Source of the DNA: Ruminococcus sp.
GTDB lineage: Bacteria > Bacillota > Clostridia > Oscillospirales > Acutalibacteraceae
Assembly (NCBI GenBank): GCA_017473555.1
Contig: JAFUKO010000063.1
Coordinates: forward strand, 1 to 38,704
DNA: 38,704 nucleotides
Direction of reading: 5' to 3'
Shown here one piece after another: positions 32,306 to 38,704 of the stretch. The notes below the pieces were generated by a model, which had not been told where the DNA came from, searched no databases, and saw nothing but the letters and a program-made list of their open reading frames with translations. How positions within the stretch are numbered: position 1 is the first letter of the stretch; every line of letters begins with the position of its first letter. A program made the position numbers and the translations under genes.

Positions 32306-33139
32306 TTATAAATCAAGCATACGGATGAGTGACGGCAGAGCTGTTTCGAACTTTGTGCCATACCAGTGTGACTCATCGTCCACTGTGTTTTCGATACACT
32401 CAACTGTATAATCTGATGCAATCTGCACAGCATCAAACATACTCTTACCCTGCATATATGCTCCAACAAAGGCTGATGAGAAGATGTCGCCTGTACCGTG
32501 GAAGCTCTTGCTGATTCTTCTGTGAACATATGGAGTCTGCTCACCGTTATCTGCGATAACAACGTTCATTTCTTTATCATCATAGCATACGCCTGTGATG
32601 ATGATTGTGCCTTTGCAAATCTCTGACAGCTTGCTGATAAGCAAATCAACATAAGCCTTGTCGTATGACTCTTTATACTCAACTCCTGTCAAGAAACAAG
32701 CCTCTGTAATATTAGGCAGAATGATATCAGCCTTTGAGCACAGATATGCCATACCCTTTACATATTCATCATCAAAACCCCAGTAAAGCTTGCCGTTATC
32801 AGCCATAGCAGGGTCAACGATAATTTTCGCATCTTTTCTCTTTAATGTATCAAAAATATCACTTACATACTCAATCTGCTGTGTTGAGCCGAGATAGCCA
32901 GTATAAATAGCATCAAAAGAAATACCCTCTTTGAGCCAATGCTCTTTGATTGACGGAAAATCGCCTGACAAATCGTTTACTGTGTAGCCTGAAAAACCGC
33001 CTGTGTGTGTAGAGAGCACTGCTGACGGAAGAATACAGGTTTCGTGTGAGCAAGCGGAAATGATAGGCAGAGCTACTGTCAATGAACATTGACCAAGACA
33101 AGAGATGTCCTGAATAGTAAGAATTCTTTTGTATGCCAT
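32306..33139 (-). CDS. pdxY: Pyridoxal/pyridoxamine kinase
   Basis: A 277-residue ribokinase-fold kinase that phosphorylates B6 vitamers to pyridoxal 5'-phosphate. It begins MAYKRILTIQDISCLGQCSL with the typical PdxK/PdxY start and HTGGFSG (about 46-52). The ATP-site anion-hole motif GTGDIFSS is near 231-238, with Asp as catalytic base. The start at 33139 has AGGAGAGG upstream; the longer frame to 33193 is unsupported. The PdxK versus PdxY distinction is by overall resemblance only. It is a single-gene unit between its own promoter and terminator. Confidence 0.9.
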   Translation of the reverse strand: MAYKRILTIQDISCLGQCSLTVALPIISACSHETCILPSAVLSTHTGGFSGYTVNDLSGDFPSIKEHWLKEGISFDAIYTGYLGSTQQIEYVSDIFDTLKRKDAKIIVDPAMADNGKLYWGFDDEYVKGMAYLCSKADIILPNITEACFLTGVEYKESYDKAYVDLLISKLSEICKGTIIITGVCYDDKEMNVVIADNGEQTPYVHRRISKSFHGTGDIFSSAFVGAYMQGKSMFDAVQIASDYTVECIENTVDDESHWYGTKFETALPSLIRMLDL

Positions 33140-33179
33140 ATAAACCTCTCCTTTTATAAACAAAAAATGTTCTTTAATC

Positions 33180-33209
33180 ACGAATAATAGCACTTAACGT
33201 TTTATTCGT
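33180..33209. repeat. 8-bp inverted repeat spanning the pdxY promoter (possible operator)
   Basis: ACGAATAA (33180-33187) and TTATTCGT (33202-33209) are exact inverse complements with 14 bases between. One arm overlaps the -10 box and the other the -35 box of the pyridoxal kinase promoter. Such placement suits a repressor site; no cognate regulator is identified. Confidence 0.45.
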
Positions 33210-33212
33210 CAA
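33184..33212 (-). promoter_or_regulatory. Sigma-A promoter of the pyridoxal kinase gene
   Basis: TTGACG (33207-33212) and TATTAT (33184-33189) are 17 bases apart on the minus strand, about 45 bases before the start codon. Confidence 0.75.
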
Positions 33213-33241
33213 GATTTTTCAGTACATTTTGTGCAAAAAAA

Positions 33242-33265
33242 CAGCGAGTGACAATTCACCCGCTG
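33242..33265 (-). terminator. Terminator after the SPOCS/LysM gene
   Basis: CAGCGAGTGA (33242-33251) and TCACCCGCTG (33256-33265) pair over ten positions (one G-U), with a 4-base loop, followed on the minus strand by seven Ts. The plus strand also has a T-rich tail (AATTTTTATTT), so it may work in both directions. Confidence 0.88.
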
Positions 33266-33274
33266 AATTTTTAT

Positions 33275-34807
33275 TTATTCGGTTGGCACAAGTAACATTT
33301 GAGCTGATTGTAAAATATCTTCTTCAAGTGCATTTTCACTTTTGAGCAGGTCTTCCTTGGTGCGATACAATTTAGCTATATCCCACGTATTTTCACCTTT
33401 ATCGGCAAAATACAGCACCAGCGAACAATCATCACATACAACAGGTTTTTCCTCGAGTGTCATAACATTTGTCAACGGATTTGCTGTCACAGTTTCGCAC
33501 AAAAGCAAGGTTTCCTTAAGCTCTATTCTCAGCTCCAGCGTTGAGGCATCAGACAGCCTGTAGCTGATACTGTTGACAGAACATCCGCAAAGCTGTGCAC
33601 GGTCAAAGCTTCTGGAAGGCACAGGCGTATATTCAATCTCTACACTTCGCTCGACATAAAACGGAGCGTCCTCCTTGTCTTTTAACAGCATACAAACGCT
33701 CGCTTTACCGTTAAGCGACAAGGTAGAGTCGCTTATCACAGGCGAAACACTGACGCTCTCACAGTAAACGTCAAGCACCTTGCTGATTTCCATAGTATCA
33801 AGCTTTACTGTTGACTTTACAATATGGTTAAAACTCTCGCAACTGTGACTACACTCACAACTGAGCATTTCACGTTTGTTTTCTGTCATATACTTTGTCG
33901 AGTATGCATCTTCGACAATACTCAGTGTTTTAGGCAAATATCCCATTTCTGAAAAGCAGAGTTTTACATCAAGACACAGCGATGTGCCGTCACTCATCTG
34001 GTCATTTTTGAGATGCAAATCGTAAGACATAACTTCAAGCGACTCGACGTTCACGGTTTCATCAGTAACCCCATCGCAATCAATGACTCTGTTAATCGGG
34101 AAAACATACGACAGATGCTCAATTTCACCGCTGTCTATATCAGAAATATACATAGCTTTTAAGGTGATTTCAGCATTCAGCATCAATTTGTTGTGGATGC
34201 TTTTCAAATCTGTCATTGACGCTGTGACAGAGTAACTGAGCAGTGACTCAACAGGTGGCTTGTTTAAAAGCGTTATGTCCTCGTTTACAGAAAACTGTTC
34301 CTGACAGATAGCACAAAGGTCAGACACGGTGACTTCACGCTTTTTCACCTGCAGGTCACAGTCATCATCAAAGCTGTAAAAGCCCGTCTGCTCTTTGGAC
34401 ACAACCTTTGCTGACAAAGAAAATGCACCGTGAATCACAAGCTTGCGAGGGCTGAGTGCTCTGCAGTTTATGTACTCGCACTTTGTATTGCAGAGCACAA
34501 TGTACTGCTCAGGTGTGGACTTGAGGCTGAAATTAGCAGAAAACGGCACTGTCTGGGTAAAGCTTCGGATATTGTGGCGTATGCTGTCGCAATAAAGAAT
34601 CCTGACCATTGAGATACCATCAACGGTGAGTTGTCCACCCGAAATCACACGTGTATGCACCTTTGGTATAAGCGTACACTTTAAAATTTTTTCGATATCA
34701 GGACAATAATCAGGCAGAGTTACATCGACATCGACAATCTGCTCGTTGACAGTATCTAAAAAATTGTTCGGATATGAAATTGAATGTTTTGAAAAATTAT
34801 ATTCCAT
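33275..34807 (-). CDS. SPOCS-domain (DUF3794) protein with C-terminal LysM
   Basis: A 510-residue protein. The N-terminal half has repeats of the SPOCS/DUF3794 fold, beginning with VNEQIVDVDVTLPDYCPDIEKILKCTLIP (about 20-48), a motif typical of clostridial spore coat and cortex-associated proteins such as SipL. The last 45 or so residues (DKGENTWDIAKLYRTKEDLLKSEN...LLVPTE) form a LysM module. In Clostridioides difficile the SPOCS/LysM protein SipL binds SpoIVA and is needed for coat assembly; spoIVA lies two genes away here. A SipL role is a good hypothesis, not proven. AAAAGGAGAAC precedes the ATG and a sigma-E-like promoter lies upstream. Confidence 0.88.
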   Translation of the reverse strand: MEYNFSKHSISYPNNFLDTVNEQIVDVDVTLPDYCPDIEKILKCTLIPKVHTRVISGGQLTVDGISMVRILYCDSIRHNIRSFTQTVPFSANFSLKSTPEQYIVLCNTKCEYINCRALSPRKLVIHGAFSLSAKVVSKEQTGFYSFDDDCDLQVKKREVTVSDLCAICQEQFSVNEDITLLNKPPVESLLSYSVTASMTDLKSIHNKLMLNAEITLKAMYISDIDSGEIEHLSYVFPINRVIDCDGVTDETVNVESLEVMSYDLHLKNDQMSDGTSLCLDVKLCFSEMGYLPKTLSIVEDAYSTKYMTENKREMLSCECSHSCESFNHIVKSTVKLDTMEISKVLDVYCESVSVSPVISDSTLSLNGKASVCMLLKDKEDAPFYVERSVEIEYTPVPSRSFDRAQLCGCSVNSISYRLSDASTLELRIELKETLLLCETVTANPLTNVMTLEEKPVVCDDCSLVLYFADKGENTWDIAKLYRTKEDLLKSENALEEDILQSAQMLLVPTE

Positions 34808-34811
34808 ACTT

Positions 34812-34852
34812 TGTTCTCCTTTTTAATTTCTATGAAATTGTATTAGAGAACA
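34812..34852 (-). promoter_or_regulatory. Anti-ribosome-binding-site arm next to the SPOCS promoter -10
   Basis: On the minus strand TGTTCTCT (34845-34852), directly upstream of the -10 box, can pair with GGAGAACA (34812-34819), which contains the ribosome-binding site of the SPOCS gene. This is eight base pairs with one G-U and a 25-base loop. Only RNA reading in from upstream would contain both arms. Confidence 0.45.
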
Positions 34853-34866
34853 CATAAATTTATGAC
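34837..34866 (-). promoter_or_regulatory. Predicted sigma-E promoter of the SPOCS/LysM gene
   Basis: GTCATAAA (34859-34866), 14 bases, then AATACAAT (34837-34844) on the minus strand fits the sigma-E pattern with one deviation at the first -10 base. Spacing equals that at spoIVA and yabP. The leader would be about 25 bases. Confidence 0.65.
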
Positions 34867-34879
34867 AAAAGCATCACTC

Positions 34880-34993
34880 TCATTCGCTGTCGGTCAAAAA
34901 GCCTCTGAGCTTGTTGTGTCTAACAAGATGTATATGTCCACGTTGAGCCTTATGTTCAACATGTCGGATACGTTCACACTTAACACCAAACAT
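34880..34993 (-). CDS. Possible 37-residue basic, histidine-rich small protein
   Basis: A short frame encodes MFGVKCERIRHVEHKAQRGH and 17 further residues ending FLTDSE. Five histidines and many Arg/Lys make it unusual. It starts only 20 bases past the U tract of the rpoD-operon terminator and ends just before the SPOCS promoter. AAAGAG is a weak ribosome-binding site and there is no room for a separate promoter except within the terminator. It resembles no family I recognise. It may be a chance frame or a remnant of a longer gene. Confidence 0.25.
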   Translation of the reverse strand: MFGVKCERIRHVEHKAQRGHIHLVRHNKLRGFLTDSE

Positions 34994-35019
34994 TTCGCTC
35001 TTTGATATCTATATAAAAA

Positions 35020-35044
35020 AAGCAGGCTACAATGTAACCTGCTT
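35020..35044 (-). terminator. Terminator of the dnaG-rpoD operon
   Basis: AAGCAGGCTA (35020-35029) and TAACCTGCTT (35035-35044) pair over ten positions (one G-U), with a 5-base loop; seven Ts follow on the minus strand. It begins three bases after the stop codon of the metalloprotein gene. Confidence 0.9.
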
Positions 35045-35047
35045 TTA

Positions 35048-35422
35048 TCAGCTATATCCTCTGGACCTGAGATACTCTTCAATCCTCTTATCATCATAGA
35101 AAACAAGGTCTTTGCATCCTGCCAAAAATTCGTTATGATGCAGAACCTCATGATGCAGAGTCTTTTTAAGGTGCTTGTAATACTCCTCTTTTGAGCAATT
35201 TTTAAACACCTTAATAAAGCTACCGTAATAGATAACAATGTGTCTGCCCAGGTTATCGTGCTTATATACACCCAGAATGTATAAATCATTATTGACTGCA
35301 CAAGGATGAAGACGAGAATCGGGTTGCAGTACAATACCACCGTTGAGCTCTCTGTACAGCTCTTTAGGCAGTTCGTCTGCAATCTCATCGAGCATCTGCC
35401 CACATTCTTCAAATGTAATCAT
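35048..35422 (-). CDS. Zincin-like putative metallopeptidase
   Basis: A 124-residue protein with the zinc-binding motif HEVLHH at 91-96 inside TLHHEVLHHNEF, preceded by a compact alpha/beta region (VLQPDSRLHPCAVNNDLYILGVYKHDNLGRHIVIYYGSF). The size and layout match the short zincin-like metallopeptidase family found in many Firmicutes and actinobacteria. The substrate is unknown. The ATG overlaps the last base of the rpoD stop codon, so translation is coupled to sigma-A production. A longer frame in another phase (34894-35412) is a shadow. Confidence 0.8.
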   Translation of the reverse strand: MITFEECGQMLDEIADELPKELYRELNGGIVLQPDSRLHPCAVNNDLYILGVYKHDNLGRHIVIYYGSFIKVFKNCSKEEYYKHLKKTLHHEVLHHNEFLAGCKDLVFYDDKRIEEYLRSRGYS

Positions 35423-36537
35423 TAGTCAATAAAATCTCTGAGCTTTTTGCTTCTGGACGGATGACGGAGCTTTCTAAGAGCCTTTGCCTCAATCTGTCGG
35501 ATACGTTCACGAGTTACGTTGAACTCCTTTCCGACCTCTTCGAGTGTACGGCTTCTGCCGTCTTCTAAGCCGAAACGGAGTCTTAATACTTTTTCTTCTC
35601 TTGGGGTGAGAGTGTCTAATACCTCCATGAGCTGTTCTCTGAGCATTGTGTGTGATGCAGCATCTGCAGGAGCAGGGGCGTCATCGTCAGGAATAAAGTC
35701 ACCTAAGTGGCTGTCCTCCTCCTCACCGATAGGGGTTTCCAGTGACACAGGTTCCTGAGCAACACGCATAATCTCTCTTACCTTATCTACAGGCATATCG
35801 AGTTCATCAGCGATTTCCTCAGCTGTCGGCTCGTGGCCGTTCTGGTGTAAGAGCTGTGAAGAAACTTTCTTAACCTTGTTGATTGTTTCAACCATATGAA
35901 CAGGAATACGTATAGTACGAGCCTGGTCAGCAATCGCACGAGTGATAGCCTGTCTGATCCACCATGTAGCATATGTTGAGAACTTGAAGCCCTTTGTGTA
36001 GTCAAACTTCTCAACAGCCTTAATAAGACCTAAGTTACCCTCCTGAATAAGATCAAGAAAATGCATACCACGACCGAGGTAACGTTTAGCGATACTTACA
36101 ACAAGTCGCAGGTTAGCTTCTGACAGACGCTTTTTAGCAGCGGCATCACCCTGTGAAATGCGGATAGCAAGCTCAACCTCTTCTTCAGATGTAAGCAGAG
36201 GCACTCGTCCGATTTCTTTAAGATAAACTTTTACAGGGTCATCGATAGCGATGTTGTCTGATGGCTCAGCGCCCTCAACCACTACACCTGAATTACCGTC
36301 AGGGTCAACACCCTCGAGTGATAACACTTCGAGTGGGATATCGTCGATGATATCATCCTCTACAATCTCAACACCTGCACTCTCAAGTGAGTCGTACAGT
36401 TTCTCGAGTTGTTCCGGTTCAAAGTCAATTTCACCTATTGCGTCTAAGATGTCTTTGTTTGACAAAGAGCCTTTTGCCTTACCTAAATCGGTTAAATCTT
36501 TAATAATTGTCTTCTTATCTGTTGTAGGAGCTGCCAT
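35422..36537 (-). CDS. rpoD: Primary sigma factor RpoD (sigma-A)
   Basis: A 371-residue housekeeping sigma factor. Region 1.1 is short, as in Bacillus SigA. Region 1.2 starts near [16 protein letters not shown] (about 79-94). Region 2 includes [36 protein letters not shown], covering the -10 recognition helix. Region 4.2 is [28 protein letters not shown] near the end. All parts are intact. It is placed after dnaG in the remnant of the macromolecular synthesis operon; the rpsU gene found there in other bacteria is not in the window. Strong TTGACA/TATAAT-like promoters here match its expected specificity. Confidence 0.98.
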   Translation of the reverse strand: MAAPTTDKKTIIKDLTDLGKAKGSLSNKDILDAIGEIDFEPEQLEKLYDSLESAGVEIVEDDIIDDIPLEVLSLEGVDPDGNSGVVVEGAEPSDNIAIDDPVKVYLKEIGRVPLLTSEEEVELAIRISQGDAAAKKRLSEANLRLVVSIAKRYLGRGMHFLDLIQEGNLGLIKAVEKFDYTKGFKFSTYATWWIRQAITRAIADQARTIRIPVHMVETINKVKKVSSQLLHQNGHEPTAEEIADELDMPVDKVREIMRVAQEPVSLETPIGEEEDSHLGDFIPDDDAPAPADAASHTMLREQLMEVLDTLTPREEKVLRLRFGLEDGRSRTLEEVGKEFNVTRERIRQIEAKALRKLRHPSRSKKLRDFID

Positions 36538-36591
36538 AGTATCCTTTTCCTTCCTTGAATTGATATTTCTATAATAGAATTAAATAAAACA

Positions 36592-38358
36592 TCATTGGTG
36601 TTTTTTCTTAAGATTTTTCAAAAGAGAGTCAAACTCGTCCGCACTTGATGAGGCAATGTCTTCATCGGTAGGTTTAGAGCTCTCGTCTTTGATGATAGAT
36701 ATATATTCCATAAGTGCCGTATCAGTAGCGGCGACCTTTGAATATCGTGAGATGATTTCAGCAATCGACGATACCTCGTCGGTTGTAAAATCTGCCGACA
36801 GGGTTGTCAGCGGTTCTTTGTGTTCCTTTATTCTCTCAGAGAAATATGAGAACAAACGTTTATTAAAATCGGTCACAAACTCGTCGCACGAAATATGTTT
36901 TTCGATGAGCGGGAGCTTGTCCGGATTATTTATAAGATAAGCAATCAGGTTCTGCTCTGCTTTAGTGGCTCGTGGTTTCTTTGAATGTTCAGGATTCATC
37001 TTATCGTTTCTGCCGCTGATGTCACTCTGTAGCTTTGAGAACTCGGATTTTCTGTCGTTATAGTACTTTGAGCGGACAGATTTTCTGATTTGCTCTTTTA
37101 TGGATGCTTTTTCGACATCGACCTCAGAGGCGAGCTTAGACGCATAGAGGTCCTGTTCAATATCATTATCAAGGGTAGCTAAAACCTTGACCGCCTGTGA
37201 CAGATAAGCGAACTTACCGTCTGTGGTATCGAGATTAAAACTACTTTTCAGCTTCAACAATCTGTACTCGATATCATTACCGCTGTTTTCAAGTATGTGT
37301 TTGAACATACTAGGACCTTTGTCGCCGTTTTTTCTGATGAATTCATCAGGGTCCTTGCCGTCAGGAATGGTTATGACTCTGACTACAAGTCCTGCGTTAC
37401 GCAGAATATTTATCGCTCTGGCTGTCGCCTTCTGTCCTGCCTCATCGGCATCGTAGCAGATAATAACCTCGTCACAGTAGCGTTTCATAAGCATAGCCTG
37501 CTCGGTTGTCAAAGCTGTGCCCAAAGTAGCAACAGCGTCAGTAAAACCAGCCTGATTGAGTGCGATTACGTCCATATAGCCTTCGCATAAAATCAGCCGT
37601 CTGTTACCACTGTTTTTAGCGTTATTGAGCGAAAACAGATTCTGGCTTTTGTTGAACACAATAGTGTCTGAAGTATTGAGATATTTAGGTTTCTGGTCGC
37701 TCATAATACGACCGCCAAAAGCTATCACGTTTCCCCTTAAATCTATAATCGGGAACATCGCACGGTTGACAAATCTGTCGACAACGCCGTTGCCTGAACG
37801 TGTTTTAAAAACAAGATTTGCGGCAATCAGCTCTGAATCAGTAAACCCCTTTGATTTAAGATGATTGGTAAGGGCAAAGCGATTATCAGGCGAAAAACCA
37901 AGTCCGAAGCGGGTTATGGTTTTATCACTTAATGCACGTGAATGAAGATAAGACAGTGCTTGTCTGCCCTCATTACTGTAAAGCTTGTTGTAATAAAAAC
38001 GGGCGGCTTCTCGGTTAGCTTCAAAAACTCTTGTTCTCAGCTTACTCATAGAGTCATCGACCGCATCCTCAGGTACCGTCATTCCTGCCCTTTGAGCAAG
38101 AAATTTGACAGCTTCCATATAGTCGAGGTTCTCAATCTTCATCACAAAGGTGATGACATCTCCTCCTGCTCCACAACCAAAGCAGTAAAAAGAGCCGTTC
38201 TCCGTATAAATATTAAAGGAGGGCGTTTTCTCGCCGTGAAAAGGACACAAACCAACAAGGTTTCTGCCACGGCGTTTGAGCTGCATATACGATGACGCAA
38301 TATCAGAAATATCGGATCTGAACTTAAGCTCTGATATGAATTCTTCCGGCAGTCTCAT
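36592..38358 (-). CDS. dnaG: DNA primase
   Basis: A 588-residue primase that makes RNA primers for replication. The CHC2 zinc-binding domain is seen with Cys38, His41, Cys59 and Cys62 (CPFH...CFGC). The TOPRIM catalytic core has the LCEGYMDVIAL glutamate near 258 and the DADEAGQKA motif near 305. The C-terminal helicase-interaction domain follows after about 440. AAGGAGGGGG precedes the ATG. It is the first gene of the dnaG-rpoD-zincin unit. The upstream neighbour (often yaiI/yqxD or a dGTPase gene) has been displaced or interrupted by an IS3 element. Confidence 0.98.
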   Translation of the reverse strand: MRLPEEFISELKFRSDISDIASSYMQLKRRGRNLVGLCPFHGEKTPSFNIYTENGSFYCFGCGAGGDVITFVMKIENLDYMEAVKFLAQRAGMTVPEDAVDDSMSKLRTRVFEANREAARFYYNKLYSNEGRQALSYLHSRALSDKTITRFGLGFSPDNRFALTNHLKSKGFTDSELIAANLVFKTRSGNGVVDRFVNRAMFPIIDLRGNVIAFGGRIMSDQKPKYLNTSDTIVFNKSQNLFSLNNAKNSGNRRLILCEGYMDVIALNQAGFTDAVATLGTALTTEQAMLMKRYCDEVIICYDADEAGQKATARAINILRNAGLVVRVITIPDGKDPDEFIRKNGDKGPSMFKHILENSGNDIEYRLLKLKSSFNLDTTDGKFAYLSQAVKVLATLDNDIEQDLYASKLASEVDVEKASIKEQIRKSVRSKYYNDRKSEFSKLQSDISGRNDKMNPEHSKKPRATKAEQNLIAYLINNPDKLPLIEKHISCDEFVTDFNKRLFSYFSERIKEHKEPLTTLSADFTTDEVSSIAEIISRYSKVAATDTALMEYISIIKDESSKPTDEDIASSSADEFDSLLKNLKKKHQ

Positions 38359-38564
38359 TTTCCCCCTCCTTACCTGCTATAAAGTGAAAAAAGTCCAAGC
38401 ATAGACTAATTACGCAAAAACTATTCTTTTCCCTTTATTTTATGGAATTTTCTGAAAATATTTATAAAGCTGATAAAAGTCTTCTGGACTCTGACAGCTT
38501 TTTACTCACAATTATGTAATAACAATTGTAACGATTATCTGTATCAAAAAACCGGACACCTCAT
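38359..38564. other. Non-coding region between dnaG and the IS3 element
   Basis: About 200 AT-rich bases with no convincing open frame. A promoter for dnaG is expected here. The best match on the minus strand is TTGATA (38540-38545) with TGTTAT 17 bases downstream, which is moderate at best. The region also holds the hairpin at 38466-38501. Nothing else was recognised. Confidence 0.4.
38466..38501. terminator. Possible bidirectional terminator hairpin between IS3 and dnaG
   Basis: AAAGCTG (38466-38472) pairs with CAGCTTT (38495-38501), with an inner AGTC/GACT stem separated by unpaired bases. On the plus strand Ts follow; on the minus strand the tail is TTTATAAATATTTT. It could stop transcription coming out of the transposase gene. 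The internal loop lowers confidence. Confidence 0.4.
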
Positions 38565-38704
38565 TGACACGCCCCCTGTCAAGTAGACACTTTTTGTGGA
38601 CACCTGTTATGCAGCATAAGCATAACGGACTTCCATCGGGGTTTGTCCTGTTTTGAGCTGTATTCGCTCATTGTTGTAAAAATAAATATATTCATCTACA
38701 AGAG
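38565..38704 (-). mobile_element. IS3-family insertion sequence, right end only visible
   Basis: The last 140 bases carry a transposase C-terminus and, after its stop codon, a probable terminal repeat starting TGACACGCCCCCTGTCAAGT at 38565 (plus strand), with the TG terminal dinucleotide expected for IS3 elements. The other end is outside the window, so the exact boundary and target duplication cannot be confirmed. Confidence 0.7.
38607..38704 (-). CDS. IS3-family transposase, C-terminal fragment (cut by window edge)
   Basis: The minus strand reads LVDEYIYFYNNERIQLKTGQ followed by TPMEVRYAYAA and a stop at 38607-38609. This is the characteristic end of the DDE integrase-type transposase (OrfB) of IS3-family elements, where YNxxRxQxxxGxxTPxE-like sequence closes the rve domain. 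Only 31 residues are inside the window, so completeness of the element cannot be judged. Confidence 0.85.
   Translation of the reverse strand, partial: LVDEYIYFYNNERIQLKTGQTPMEVRYAYAA

Noticed and set aside
34894..35412. A 172-residue minus-strand open frame covering the metalloprotein gene
   Set aside because: It is out of phase with the zincin gene, which has the HEVLHH motif, coupling to rpoD and a terminator just after its stop. The longer frame crosses that terminator and resembles no family.
1..38704. CRISPR arrays, tRNA or rRNA genes, prophage or defence islands
   Set aside because: No regularly spaced direct repeats, no cloverleaf or rRNA-like sequence and no phage or defence proteins were recognised; apart from the IS3 end the window is core chromosome.

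Overview
The window is a stretch of core chromosome from an endospore-forming, low-to-mid GC member of the Clostridia. The gene repertoire (YabP/YabQ, SpoVB-type flippase, HemZ, SpoIVA, a SPOCS/LysM protein, WhiA, HprK, CpsC/CpsD) and the gene orders fit the Oscillospiraceae/Ruminococcaceae. Genus or species cannot be fixed from the sequence alone. Nearly everything is coded on the minus strand; only two adjacent genes (22561-23393) are on the plus strand.

Layout, read in the direction of minus-strand transcription (right to left). (1) 38704-38565: the 3' end of an IS3-family element. (2) 38358-35048: dnaG, rpoD and a small zincin-type metalloprotein, closed by a strong terminator. (3) 34993-33275: a possible 37-codon ORF and a SPOCS/LysM spore protein gene behind a sigma-E-like promoter. 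(4) 33139-30707: pyridoxal kinase, then spoIVA behind a very good sigma-E-type promoter. (5) 30560-28937: gamma-like and beta subunits of a sodium-pumping decarboxylase, without the alpha or biotin carrier subunits. (6) 28794-27380: an orphan capsule tyrosine-kinase pair (CpsC/CpsD). (7) 27183-25906: a MocR-type aminotransferase interrupted by an in-frame TGA. (8) 25699-23403: secD-secF. (9) 22561-23393, plus strand: a DUF421 membrane protein and a DUF4363 protein. (10) 22348-1: a tightly packed run of 24 co-directional genes (hprK, PHP, murB, rapZ, whiA, xseB, ispA, dxs, tlyA, nadK, argR, recN, recJ, rel, dtd, MBL, hemZ, zinc ribbon, spoVB-like, mazG, HU, rqcP, yabP, yabQ). No intrinsic terminator was seen in it until after HU. 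It joins envelope precursors (murB, flippase), isoprenoids (ispA, dxs), DNA repair (recN, recJ, xseB, HU), translation quality control (dtd, rqcP, tlyA) and stress signalling (rel, hprK, rapZ).

The protein content is largely conserved; the unusual signal is regulatory. At several operon boundaries the local promoter lies inside, or overlaps, the 5' arm of a hairpin whose 3' arm is either the downstream ribosome-binding site (yabP 12 bp, oadG-like gene 11 bp, SPOCS gene 8 bp) or the closing half of an intrinsic terminator (secD, 13 bp). RNA reading in from the gene upstream would carry both arms and be terminated or translationally silenced. RNA starting at the local promoter would lack the 5' arm and be free. 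I infer a recurrent promoter-clipped hairpin design that insulates genes, notably sporulation genes, from read-through. Other points are tandem secDF terminators inside the convergent DUF4363 coding sequence, a single-base lesion in the aminotransferase, and the absence of yvcK and xseA from otherwise conserved neighbourhoods.
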